A stretch of DNA of 14,134 nucleotides from Gemmatimonadota bacterium (GCA_029862935.1 JAOTWK010000046.1:1-14134), one strand, 5' to 3'; shown: positions 6,106 through 13,798, counted from the first letter of the stretch. The notes: generated from the letters alone by a model not told the origin. Made by a program: numbers and translations.

Positions 6106-8310
6106 TCAACTTGCCGCTATCTCCTCCAATTCGAGGTTCGTCACTTCGTCGGTCACCGGGAACTCATATTCCGGGTACTCATAGAGCGGCATGCGGGGCT
6201 CGGTCTGGCCAAGGGAGTACCCGTAGGCGTCTTCGTAGTCCGCAACATCCTCACCCATATCACTCAACTGACGCAAGTATTCGCTGATTGACTTGGATTC
6301 GATCACCACGACCCGCTTCATCCGATCGATGATGGGACTGTGCCGGCGCGTGCGATCGTGGTCGAATTCGATGATGCGGCGGCCATAGCGCGTGATCCCG
6401 ATGACTCGGAACGTCAGACTCTTGCCGACGGCCGGGAGATTCAACACACTGCGATCCGTAGCAAGAAACGGCAGTCCAGCCTCGTTCCGGATCGCGAGCA
6501 GCCCATCGCGTAACGCTTCCGGCTCTTCAGGCAGGCGACCAACCGCATCGTAGCATCGCTCGGGCACGCGCCCGAGTACTTTCTCTTCCAGCTCCTCCTG
6601 GACGATCCGTGAGATCGGCGTGTAGTTGAACTGCGTCTCCATGTATCCCTTGACCGCGAACGTGTAGTACGGTAGCACGCCCACGTCATTGAGTGCCTGA
6701 CGGAGTTGTGCTGAATGACCTCGACGCGACGCTGCCGCCGTCATGACCAATTGGTTCGTGACGATCCAACCCGCTGAGAGGAGTCGCGCGACTGCCTCTT
6801 TGGCCTCGGGCGTCACTTCCATGGGTGACTCGAAGTGCGTCTGCACCACGAACTGACGAATCCCAACCTCGGCAGCTTTGGACTTGAACCGTCCGAGAAT
6901 GTCGGTGAGCTCCGGCGTGATCCGTTGCGGCAGGTACGCCGGCAACCGGGTGCCAAGCCGCACGCGCTGGATCTCAGCATACTTCGCACCATCAATCCGT
7001 GAGGCATTGGCCTCATGTTTGGCCCGCGCCATCCGGTAGATGGCCTCAAGGAGCTGTGCCAAAGAATGATCCGAGCTCATGAGGGCATCGCCACCGGTGA
7101 TCAGGATGTCGCGCAACTGCGAATCCTGCTCGAAATACGCCATCAGCTCGTCAAGCTTCTCGGACCATGACGTTTGAGGAGCGAGCCCTTCCAAATCGAA
7201 GTTGAGTCGACCGCGCTGGAAGTCGTACATGCGCTGACACGATGAGCAGAGGCCCCCACACGCCCGCCCCTGTGTATCCGGAATCAGGATTGCCACGTCC
7301 GGATAGCGACGGTGGACGTTGTCGTACGGTGGCAGGAGCCAACCGGCGGCATTGGGTTTTCCGGGCTCAACCTGGTCTTCCTTCTCCCAGGCCACGATGT
7401 GTCCAAACTCCTCGACCAGTTGGGTCGAGTACACCACGTAGTGACGAATCGCGAGGTCCGCACCCACGGCGAAATAGGGCACGCGCACGTGGAGCAGCGA
7501 CAGGTAGTACGGATTCACGAAGAACGGGATCCCTCGGTCACGCGCCGCGTAGAGCACCGTCATGGTATCTGGGTCCAGTGACTCCCCCAGCATCTCGTTG
7601 AGCAACTCCGGCGACCTCACGGCAAACGCGAGATGAAAGCGATGGTCCTTCCACCACTCTCGCGCGGTGCGCAGTCGGTCTTCGCGTGACAGGCCGTCGT
7701 CGAACCGAAAGCGTTGGCTCCGGATCTCGCCGCGGTCGATGCGGTCGATGAGCACACCCAAGATCCGGTCGCGGTTCTCTTCGCGGAGCGCCACGATCCG
7801 CGGGTCGAGTCCCGACGGATAGCGCCTCATCCACTGCTCAACTTCATCCCGACCAGGCAGCCGCGGCGTTCGGGAGCCTGAGAACTGGCGCATCAAGTGC
7901 AGCATGTCCCAAAAGAAATCCGGCTTTGCCCCCCCCGTGCCACGGTTCACCGCCAGCCACAGTTGCCGAATGGGGGTGTTGACGGCAGTCGCCCCGCGCA
8001 GGTTGAGATCGACGAACTCCCGCCCAGCCTGGTCCACGTAGTCGAGGAGGCGAATGGCTGCGTAGTCTCGCCACGTCAACGCCTCGAAGGCTTCACGCCC
8101 GGTCTCTCGCCCTTCGTAGAACGCCAGAGCTTTGGGTCGATCACCGAGTTCCTCCAGCACCCAGTTCTTGATGCCTACCCGCGCCTCGATCTCGTTCTTC
8201 GAGTTCCGCAGGATCTCTTCGAGCTTGGGATTCTCGTGCAACAGGGTTTTGAGAAGACGATGGGATTTGACGGTGATCGCGATGCGATCGAGCTCCTCGA
8301 TCGGCTTCAT
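6106..8310 (-). CDS. KamA-family (lysine 2,3-aminomutase-like) radical SAM protein with long N-terminal extension
   Basis: 734 aa, against about 420 for ordinary lysine 2,3-aminomutase. Residues about 1-330 are an extra region I cannot assign. The radical SAM core starts at YPDVAILIPDTQGRACGGLC, with the 4Fe-4S cysteines C351, C355 and C358 in CX3CX2C spacing. ILITGGDALMSSD (403-414) matches the KamA GGD(P/A)LM segment, LGTRLPAYLPQRI (452-464) matches its GTRxPxxLPQRI segment, and FVVQTHFESPMEVT (487-500) also fits. Near the C-terminus PAVGKSLTF places K630 where the PLP-binding lysine of KamA sits. In the family, SAM is cleaved to a 5'-deoxyadenosyl radical and an amino group migrates on PLP. 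The residue before the last Cys is Ser, where an aromatic is usual. The substrate is unknown: lysine, glutamate or another amine. The start ATG has only a weak ribosome site. Confidence 0.87.
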   Translation of the reverse strand: MKPIEELDRIAITVKSHRLLKTLLHENPKLEEILRNSKNEIEARVGIKNWVLEELGDRPKALAFYEGRETGREAFEALTWRDYAAIRLLDYVDQAGREFVDLNLRGATAVNTPIRQLWLAVNRGTGGAKPDFFWDMLHLMRQFSGSRTPRLPGRDEVEQWMRRYPSGLDPRIVALREENRDRILGVLIDRIDRGEIRSQRFRFDDGLSREDRLRTAREWWKDHRFHLAFAVRSPELLNEMLGESLDPDTMTVLYAARDRGIPFFVNPYYLSLLHVRVPYFAVGADLAIRHYVVYSTQLVEEFGHIVAWEKEDQVEPGKPNAAGWLLPPYDNVHRRYPDVAILIPDTQGRACGGLCSSCQRMYDFQRGRLNFDLEGLAPQTSWSEKLDELMAYFEQDSQLRDILITGGDALMSSDHSLAQLLEAIYRMARAKHEANASRIDGAKYAEIQRVRLGTRLPAYLPQRITPELTDILGRFKSKAAEVGIRQFVVQTHFESPMEVTPEAKEAVARLLSAGWIVTNQLVMTAAASRRGHSAQLRQALNDVGVLPYYTFAVKGYMETQFNYTPISRIVQEELEEKVLGRVPERCYDAVGRLPEEPEALRDGLLAIRNEAGLPFLATDRSVLNLPAVGKSLTFRVIGITRYGRRIIEFDHDRTRRHSPIIDRMKRVVVIESKSISEYLRQLSDMGEDVADYEDAYGYSLGQTEPRMPLYEYPEYEFPVTDEVTNLELEEIAAS

Positions 8311-8570
8311 GGAGTGGCTCGCTGGGATCGCGTGACGCTCTTGCAGCAGTCTGGAGAGGCAAATAGGCGGGAGATACTATCAGAGGCTACGCGAGCGAGA
8401 ATGCGCCCGAGTGTGTAATGCCCTGCCGGGATGGCTCGGTGGGACGGATGGCCGTCGGCCACGCTCCACCTCCTCTGCTTAACGCAATCTACGGATTCGC
8501 GATGAGGCAGGCCAGCAGAGCCAGAGCCGCCATGCAGCTGGACCAGGAGGCGACGGTCTCGCTACTCCCT

Positions 8571-9431
8571 TTAGGCTCGGCGCGTGAGGTAGATCAAGCG
8601 CGACGCGAGCTCCGCATGAGGAACACCTTCCAGCGACGGCGCGATCGAGTTGAGAAGACCCTGGAGCGATTTGGACGCGAACGAGAACGCCTTTCGTTTC
8701 GCGAGGGCTTTGACCTCCACACCAACCTCGAGTGGCTGACGTGGTCGCAAACCGACTAGGCGGCGGTCGATGTGCGCCTTGGGAAAGCGCTCGTGGCACT
8801 CGGCCACGAACATAGTCATGCCGTCCGCACCGCGGGCGACGGGACAAGGAAGCTGCGAGAGGTCCGCCATACCTTGGACAACGGCGAATCGACGTATCGC
8901 CCCATCGAGTTCAGTATAGATCTCAAGAAACGCCAACGGATCTTCATCGGTCCCCGTCGAGAACCGCTCGATCGTACTTGGCCGCTTCGCAAGCGGGCTC
9001 AGTATGCCCGCATGCGACAGGCGCGCACCCAGGGCGTCTCGCGAAACACGTGGTTCTCGATCGAGAGCCAGCGCGCGCGTCTGACAGAACACGGCGACCA
9101 GATCGGACTCATACCCAAGGTCGATCGCACCGCGATCCAGTTGCACGCTGAAAGCATCTTCACCGAACTGGAAGGATCGCACGGGTTCGGGTGCCGGCAG
9201 GTTCGCGAGGTCACTACTGCGTACGCCGATGACGTTGAGCCCTGCCTCCCGAAGCCGGCCGGCAAGTGCATCGACGACCGTGCGATCGGGATCGGCAAAC
9301 CACACCTCGGGCACGGGGTAGTTCGTCTTGAACCGAAACTCTGCCGGCGTGAGCCCTATCGATCCCGCAATGTCAGCGAGTCCGTGCGGCGAGTGCGGCG
9401 GATTTGAGACAACCAGATGGTGCTCCTCCAC
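8571..9431 (-). CDS. Unknown protein, paralogue 2 of a two-copy family
   Basis: 286 aa from a GTG at 9431, with AGGG about five bases upstream and a promoter-like pair further up. It is homologous along its whole length to the product at 2570-3433. Matching blocks sit at nearly the same residue numbers: NYPVPEVWFAD (37-47), VAVFCQ (112-117), DALGARLSH (132-140), EC (211-212), IDRRLVGL (221-228) and AELASRLIYLT (273-283). The first 70 residues (GLTPAEFRFKTNY, then LAGRLREAGLNVIGV) resemble the L7/L12 C-terminal fold. The middle (FLEIYTELDGAIRRFAV, 168-184) looks like a second alpha/beta domain. There is no signal peptide, membrane segment or recognisable catalytic motif. It stands between the zinc-ribbon gene (276-base gap) and the aminomutase-like gene (260-base gap), a different context from its twin, so the neighbours do not point to one function. 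Confidence 0.82.
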   Translation of the reverse strand: MEEHHLVVSNPPHSPHGLADIAGSIGLTPAEFRFKTNYPVPEVWFADPDRTVVDALAGRLREAGLNVIGVRSSDLANLPAPEPVRSFQFGEDAFSVQLDRGAIDLGYESDLVAVFCQTRALALDREPRVSRDALGARLSHAGILSPLAKRPSTIERFSTGTDEDPLAFLEIYTELDGAIRRFAVVQGMADLSQLPCPVARGADGMTMFVAECHERFPKAHIDRRLVGLRPRQPLEVGVEVKALAKRKAFSFASKSLQGLLNSIAPSLEGVPHAELASRLIYLTRRA

Positions 9432-9460
9432 CTTGCCCTCACGAGTTCAGAGAAACTGCA

Positions 9461-9488
9461 AGTATATGAACCGGGAGGCTTCCTGCAA
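9461..9488 (-). promoter_or_regulatory. Candidate sigma-70-type promoter of paralogue 2
   Basis: Read on the minus strand, TTGCAG (9483-9488) is followed after 16 bases by TATACT (9461-9466). The -10 matches TATAAT at five of six positions; the -35 is weak at three of six. The spacing to the GTG start at 9431 leaves a short leader of roughly 20 bases with the AGGG ribosome site inside it. It is a prediction from consensus only. Confidence 0.45.
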
Positions 9489-9707
9489 GCAAGCACGCCG
9501 CACCTTGCCGCCGCGGGTCCAGGGTCTGCTTGCGCCCGCAGACCGAGAACCACCCGTGTAGCAAGGCACGGGATAGTGAGTCGAGGAAATTGGACTGTGA
9601 CAGAAGCGGGCGAAGGTCTGGACCGCGGCGGAACCGAGACGCGGAGGGCCACGGCGATTTCGGCCGGGACTTGCGCCGCCGGAAGCCGCGACCGCGGCGA
9701 GATCAGC

Positions 9708-10121
9708 TCAAGCGGTCTCCCACCACGCGACCTCACCTTCATACTTGCACGCCGGACACCAGACCTTGCCCGGTCGACCGTACAGCGCAAAGCGGCCGGA
9801 ACATTCCGGGCACACGGCGTAGAATTCGCCGAGCCTGTGGAGCGATCCGCGCTGCGAAGTGCGGTGGTATCCCACCCGGTGCACGACCGAGAAGAGCTTG
9901 GGCCGCCGCCGCCGGATCTCGAGCACCCGGCGGGGAACCTGAACGGGACCGCTGCCAATCACGACCGTCACCCGATCTTCGTTTTCATCGCCAGTGATGG
10001 GGTACCATGCCCCCGCACGGAGGTTACGGGAGTGTGGCGGCCGGATAGCCGGCCAGATCCTCGCCCACCCTTTGGCGCGTGCTCCTTGCGTCACGTCTGC
10101 TGTCCCAGAACTCACGTTCAA
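9708..10121 (-). CDS. Small zinc-ribbon protein of unknown function (start uncertain)
   Basis: The longest frame gives 137 aa from a TTG at 10121. The C-terminal third is a clear zinc ribbon: CPEC at 104-107, then CPAC at 122-125 with 14 residues between, followed by KYEGEVAWWETA and the stop. Four cysteines in this spacing normally bind one Zn2+. The middle (YPITGDENEDRVTVVIG, then an Arg-rich stretch near 63-73) is basic and soluble, which would suit nucleic-acid or protein contact, but that is inference. The first 35 or so residues are less convincing. GTG codons at 10115, 10094 and 9971 are other possible starts, and an out-of-frame ATG behind a G run lies near 10008. It heads the minus-strand group that includes paralogue 2, but a 276-base gap separates them. 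Confidence 0.62.
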   Translation of the reverse strand: MNVSSGTADVTQGARAKGWARIWPAIRPPHSRNLRAGAWYPITGDENEDRVTVVIGSGPVQVPRRVLEIRRRRPKLFSVVHRVGYHRTSQRGSLHRLGEFYAVCPECSGRFALYGRPGKVWCPACKYEGEVAWWETA

Positions 10122-10445
10122 GCCCCGTCAGATTGTGCGGAATGAATCGCGGAAGTCAAAGCCACACAGAGGTTTAGCCCAAAGGTGCCGGCTGCGCATC
10201 TGATGCGGCATACGAGTATTGATTCCAGAGCGCCCCGCCGTCAATGGCCCAACGCACACATCGGGGTGTTTGCGGCCCCCAGTGCCGGAAATGAGCCTCC
10301 CGCATCTCCAAATTGCCCGACGTCGCGGCTTCACGGGCCGCGCTCCCCGGAGGACCGAACTTGGCCGCCGGGTCGGGTGATAGACTTGCATATGTGTGCG
10401 CCTCTACGCGACGATACAGGTCATCCATCTTTTCGGGACCGAACC
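10122..10445. other. 324-base divergent region without a convincing gene
   Basis: This lies between the minus-strand zinc-ribbon gene and the plus-strand channel operon and should carry promoters for both. I could not place a -35/-10 pair with proper spacing on either strand; TTGCAT at 10386-10391 has no partner at 16-18 bases. An 84-codon minus-strand frame (10174-10428) begins with a plausible MDDLYRRVEAHTYASL but then loses coding character. No repeat, terminator or RNA gene is evident. Confidence 0.5.
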
Positions 10446-10817
10446 ATGCCAGTTTCAGTGCCCGACGCGTTCGCCGCGCTCTATGCGCAGCTCGCTCCGA
10501 CCCCGGCCGATCTCGTGAGCGGCACCGCGGAGGCCTCGGTGTTCGAGACCTTCAAAGACGTCAAAGCTGCAGCCCGCCCCGAGCGAATCGCCGGTTTGAC
10601 GGGCGACGACTACTCCACGCGCGGCCTGCTTGCCCACGCCTTGTTCCTCGATTGGCGAGGACGCCGGGAAGCGCAGTTCTTGCTTGACCGAACTCGCCAC
10701 CACATGATGACCCAACTGCGCGACGAGGAGTCACCGCATCCGGATCTGTTCCGATTGCTGGAAGCGCTCACGCGGTTCTGTGACGCGTGGAAACACACCT
10801 CCACTGATGAGGAATGA
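10446..10817 (+). CDS. Unknown 123-aa protein, translationally coupled to a potassium channel
   Basis: 123 aa from an ATG at 10446 (MPVSVPDAFAALYAQL). The frame is open further upstream but the composition changes there, and the product starts naturally with a helix at this Met. I do not recognise a family. It is a soluble, mostly helical, charged protein with no cysteine motif and no membrane segment. It has a His/Met patch (DRTRHHMMTQL, residues 81-91) and an aromatic segment LFRLLEALTRFCDAW near 101-115. Its stop TGA overlaps the ATG of the channel gene as ATGA (10814-10817), the usual sign of translational coupling. It is therefore expected to be made together with the channel and might be an accessory or regulatory partner, which is inference from position only. 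Ribosome-site support is weak. Confidence 0.68.
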   Translation: MPVSVPDAFAALYAQLAPTPADLVSGTAEASVFETFKDVKAAARPERIAGLTGDDYSTRGLLAHALFLDWRGRREAQFLLDRTRHHMMTQLRDEESPHPDLFRLLEALTRFCDAWKHTSTDEE

Positions 10818-11677
10818 TGTCGGGGCCCCAAGCGGCTGCCGAGACGCTTCGTCAGCGCACCCACCGGATCATCTTCGGTCACGACACGGCGACGGGAAAG
10901 GCCTTCGACGTCGCCCTCATTCTCCTTATCGTTGCCAGCGTGATCGTCGTCATGCTGGAGAGCGTCAGCACGATTCGCATCCAGTATGGCGAGCTGCTGC
11001 GAGCCGTGGAGTGGGGATTCACCGTCCTGTTCACAGTCGAGTACGTGCTGCGGATGTGGTGCTCTCCCCGTCCGGTACGCTATGCCCGAAGCTTCTTCGG
11101 GGTCGTCGACCTCGTCGCGATCCTCCCAACGTACTTGAGTCTCATCTTTCCCGGAGGTCAGGCGTTGCTGTCGGTTCGGGCCCTTCGCCTGTTGCGCGTG
11201 TTTCGGATCCTCAAGCTCGCACACCATGTGTCCGAAGCGCGTGTCTTGATGCGGGCCATGCGGCAGAGCCGCGAGAAGATCACCGTGTTCATCGCAGCAG
11301 TGCTCACTCCGGTGGTGATCATGGGATCGATGATGTACCTCATCGAGGGTACCGCAAACGGGTTCACCAGCATCCCGCGGTCCGTCTACTGGGCCATCGT
11401 GACGCTCACGACGGTGGGCTACGGCGATATTGCGCCGCAGACCAACGTCGGGCAGTCGCTTGCCGCGGTGATCATGATCATGGGGTACGCCATCATCGCG
11501 GTTCCCACGGGCATCGTGACCGTCGAGCTCGGGAACGTGGCGCGGCGTGCGCTCGCGGAGTGGACCTGCCCCCAGTGTGAATTCCAGGGACACGACGCTG
11601 ATGCGTCGCACTGCAAGCGATGCGGCGCCACACTGTCTGACGTCGCACGCCCGGCCGAGCCGCGGACTAGTCCATAA
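10814..11677 (+). CDS. Voltage-gated (Kv-type) potassium channel with C-terminal zinc ribbon
   Basis: 287 aa; a second ATG directly after the first is an equally good start. It is a six-helix cation channel subunit, expected to form a tetramer in the inner membrane. S1 is near 31-50, S2 near 64-82 and S3 near 96-111. S4 shows arginine at every third position (R122, R125, R128, R131, then K134), the voltage-sensor pattern. S5 is near 155-177. The K+ selectivity filter TVGYGD is at 200-205, and S6 near 214-237 contains the hinge-like PTG. After the pore comes a short cytoplasmic tail with CPQC (252-255) and CKRC (267-270), a zinc ribbon, instead of a cyclic-nucleotide or RCK domain. The last 11 bases overlap the 3' end of the convergent 77-aa gene. 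Potassium selectivity is strongly supported; gating is inferred from S4. Confidence 0.93.
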   Translation: MMSGPQAAAETLRQRTHRIIFGHDTATGKAFDVALILLIVASVIVVMLESVSTIRIQYGELLRAVEWGFTVLFTVEYVLRMWCSPRPVRYARSFFGVVDLVAILPTYLSLIFPGGQALLSVRALRLLRVFRILKLAHHVSEARVLMRAMRQSREKITVFIAAVLTPVVIMGSMMYLIEGTANGFTSIPRSVYWAIVTLTTVGYGDIAPQTNVGQSLAAVIMIMGYAIIAVPTGIVTVELGNVARRALAEWTCPQCEFQGHDADASHCKRCGATLSDVARPAEPRTSP

Positions 11678-11900
11678 AGGGAGACTTGCGCGAGCGGGTG
11701 TCCGCGGGGGGAACCGAATCGAGCAGGCGCTGGACTTCCTCCGTGCTGAGCTCGAATGGATCGCGCTCGTAGCCCGGCGCCCGCACACGGACTGCCGGCC
11801 TCGGGTTGCCGGATACGGGAGCGAGCTCCCACTCACTCATCGAGCGATCCCGCACCTCCCACATATTGCCGTCGCGGTCGGTGAATCGGCGGTAACCCAT
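11667..11900 (-). CDS. Small hypothetical protein (77 aa), WEVR / DPFELS type
   Basis: 77 aa from an ATG at 11900 (MGYRRFTDRDGNMWEVRDRS). The frame stays open for 36 codons upstream, but AGGAGA at 11907-11912 marks this start. The protein has a short N-terminal strand pattern (RFTDRDGNMWEVRDRSMSEW), a proline-rich middle with GNPRPAVRVRAPGYERDPFE, one helix (STEEVQRLLDSVP) and a basic tail ending RKSPFMD. I do not know a named family, but the ordered motifs and strong ribosome site argue for a real gene. It follows adenine deaminase on the same strand after 64 bases that contain a stem-loop. Its last 11 bases overlap the channel gene tail to tail. No membrane segment or metal motif is visible, and its function is unknown. 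Confidence 0.75.
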   Translation of the reverse strand: MGYRRFTDRDGNMWEVRDRSMSEWELAPVSGNPRPAVRVRAPGYERDPFELSTEEVQRLLDSVPPADTRSRKSPFMD

Positions 11901-11906
11901 TTGTCG

Positions 11907-11912
11907 TCTCCT
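11907..11912 (-). promoter_or_regulatory. Ribosome binding site that decides the start of the 77-aa gene
   Basis: AGGAGA on the minus strand lies six bases before the ATG at 11900. The longer open frame reaching 12008 would overlap the end of adenine deaminase and has no comparable site, so the shorter 77-residue reading is preferred. Confidence 0.7.
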
Positions 11913-11931
11913 ATCGTGTTGGCCCCGACGT

Positions 11932-11963
11932 CGCTCGTGGCCCACCGGGGTTCCCAACGAGCC
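11932..11963 (-). terminator. Candidate stem-loop just after the adenine deaminase stop
   Basis: On the minus strand, GCTCG (with one bulged T) then TGG pairs with CCA then CGAGC, giving about eight base pairs around a loop. It starts three bases after the adenine deaminase stop codon (11965-11967). No T-run follows, so it is not a classic intrinsic terminator. It may protect the 3' end or reduce read-through into the 77-aa gene. Confidence 0.35.
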
Positions 11964-11964
11964 G

Positions 11965-13683
11965 CTACTCCACGAACAACGGCACGATCTCAAATCGCTC
12001 CACGTCAACCAATCCCTGATCGGTGAGCTTGAGACTCGGTATCACCTCGAGGCCCAAGAAGCTCATGGCCATGAACGGATCGTGCAGTGTCGATCCGAGC
12101 CGCCGGGCAGCTGCGATGAGCTGTTCCATCCCATCACGCACGCGGCCGATCGGCTGATCGGACATGAGGCCGGCGATCGGGAGCGGTAACAACGCGATCA
12201 CGTCATCGCCCGCAGCCACCGCCTGGCCACCACCCGCATGGGCCACCGCGCGCGCCGCGGTGAGCATCGACCGGTCATCGCCCCCGATGACGATGAGGTT
12301 GTGATGGTCGTGGGCAATCGTTCCTGCGATGGCGCCGCGCTCGAGGCCGATGCCGTTCACGAATCCCAGACCCACGGTCCCGCTACGCCCATGTCGCTCG
12401 ATCACCGCGATCTTGAGCAGGTCTCGTTGCGGATCGGCAACCGCGCGGCCATCGTCGACTTTCGCTGCCACGATCTCCTGTGTAGTCACGATCTGATCCG
12501 GGACAACGCCGATCACGCGCATCCGGGTCCCGCTCGCCACGACGGTGAGATCGATGCGCGCCCAATCCACGTGCACGGAGTTTCCCGTCGGCGGAGCGGC
12601 AGCTCCGCCTGCTCCATTCAGCATGCGGCGCCCGGCCGCCACCAGCGAGCCGCCGACATACACGGCGTCCGGCCGCGGTTCGTTGAGATCGGGGAGGACA
12701 ACGAGATCAGCACGGCGACCAGGGGCGACCGCGCCACGATCGAGCAGACGGAAATGCTGTGCCGTGTTGAGTGTCGCCATGCGGATGGCGGTCATCGGCG
12801 GAATGCCTTCGGCGATCACCATGCGAATGAGGTGGTCAATCGAGCCGTCTTCCAGAAGATCGGGCGGTTGCCGGTCATCCGTGCAGAGGCACAAATGGCG
12901 TTCCGACTCCGGCGTCACGAGTGGCATGAGGTCCAGCAAGTTCTTCGCGTTGGTCGCCTGCCGGAGAAACACGGTCATTCCCAACCGGAGCTTCTCCCGT
13001 GCCTCGTCCACCGTGGTACTCTCGTGATCGGACCGAATCCCCACCGCCACGTACGCATTGAGCTGCCGACCGGTAAGCCCGGGGCAATGCCCATCGATCA
13101 CCCTATCACGAAACGCTCGCACCTTGGCCAGCACCGCCTCGTCGGCCGCGACAACTCCAGGGAAGTTCATCACCTCAGCGAGTCCCAGCACGGCAGCGTG
13201 CGCACGGAGACTCACTAGATCGGCTGCCGAGAGGTCGGCGCCGGCCGTGCCCATGTGTGTGGCGGGGACGCACGACGGTGCATTGACAAGCATGGTAAAC
13301 GGCGCGTGCTCGGCATCGGCCAGCATGAATCGGATGCCGTCGATGCCCAGCACGTTGGCGATCTCGTGCGGGTCGGTCACCACGGTGGTGACGCCGCGCG
13401 GGACGACGGCCCGGGCGAACTCCCGCGGCGGAACCATGGCGCTCTCCACATGCACGTGGGCGTCGATGAAGCCGGGGCACACGAACTGGCCGTCGAGATC
13501 CAACACGGTACGACCCTCGTATCCCGACCCCACCCCTACGATCGTGTCCCCGACGATGGCGATGTCGGCGGGGTGAATGTCTCCTGACAAGACGTTCACC
13601 AGCTGTCCGCCGCGGAGGAGCAGATCGACAGGCACGTCACCGCGTGCCCATCCCACGAGTTCTGACAGATCAATCGCACTCAT
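11965..13683 (-). CDS. ade: Adenine deaminase (EC 3.5.4.2)
   Basis: 572 aa, the usual full length for the Ade branch of the amidohydrolase superfamily. It converts adenine to hypoxanthine and ammonia in purine salvage, in the cytoplasm, using bound Fe or Mn. The motifs are in order: GFIDAHVHVESAM (71-83) with metal-ligand H76 and H78; VTTVVTDPHEIANV (98-111); SCVPAT (137-142); LGLAEVMNFPGV (167-178) with E170; VIDGHCPGL (195-203); RSDHES (217-222); LCTDDRQ (266-272). The C-terminal half (from about 340) is the Ade-specific region following the LVVLPDL strand. Its start ATG has no Shine-Dalgarno. A TGATATACC sequence a few bases upstream could be an extended -10, which would give a leaderless or very short-leader mRNA. 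It is divergent from the Ser/Thr kinase across 115 bases. No other purine genes are nearby. Confidence 0.95.
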   Translation of the reverse strand: MSAIDLSELVGWARGDVPVDLLLRGGQLVNVLSGDIHPADIAIVGDTIVGVGSGYEGRTVLDLDGQFVCPGFIDAHVHVESAMVPPREFARAVVPRGVTTVVTDPHEIANVLGIDGIRFMLADAEHAPFTMLVNAPSCVPATHMGTAGADLSAADLVSLRAHAAVLGLAEVMNFPGVVAADEAVLAKVRAFRDRVIDGHCPGLTGRQLNAYVAVGIRSDHESTTVDEAREKLRLGMTVFLRQATNAKNLLDLMPLVTPESERHLCLCTDDRQPPDLLEDGSIDHLIRMVIAEGIPPMTAIRMATLNTAQHFRLLDRGAVAPGRRADLVVLPDLNEPRPDAVYVGGSLVAAGRRMLNGAGGAAAPPTGNSVHVDWARIDLTVVASGTRMRVIGVVPDQIVTTQEIVAAKVDDGRAVADPQRDLLKIAVIERHGRSGTVGLGFVNGIGLERGAIAGTIAHDHHNLIVIGGDDRSMLTAARAVAHAGGGQAVAAGDDVIALLPLPIAGLMSDQPIGRVRDGMEQLIAAARRLGSTLHDPFMAMSFLGLEVIPSLKLTDQGLVDVERFEIVPLFVE

Positions 13684-13798
13684 AGTGGGTATATCATGCG
13701 GGTCCTGTCCCGCGAGGGCCAGGGCCGGCCTGTTTCACCCTGGCTTGGGTCTGGGTCCGCCTTTATCGTTCGGGGTCTCAACCGATACCGTCCGCCGC

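Noticed and set aside
10174..10428. 84-codon minus-strand frame starting MDDLYRRVEAHTYASL
   Set aside because: The first 16 residues look plausible, but the rest has no coding character or motif, and the ribosome site is poor. Left out for lack of support, not disproved.
10610..11836. Minus-strand frame of 408 codons
   Set aside because: It is antisense to the potassium channel and its partner gene; the low-complexity His/Asp/Arg product shows no domain.
12238..13218. Plus-strand frame of 326 codons
   Set aside because: It lies entirely antisense to adenine deaminase, whose motifs are unmistakable; the translated product is His/Arg-rich and featureless.
13698..13743. Hairpins GCGGG/CCCGC and CCAGGG/CCCTGG between adenine deaminase and the kinase
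   Set aside because: The arms are only 5-6 bp in very GC-rich DNA, there is no T-run, and the position is between divergent starts, so a terminator makes no sense.
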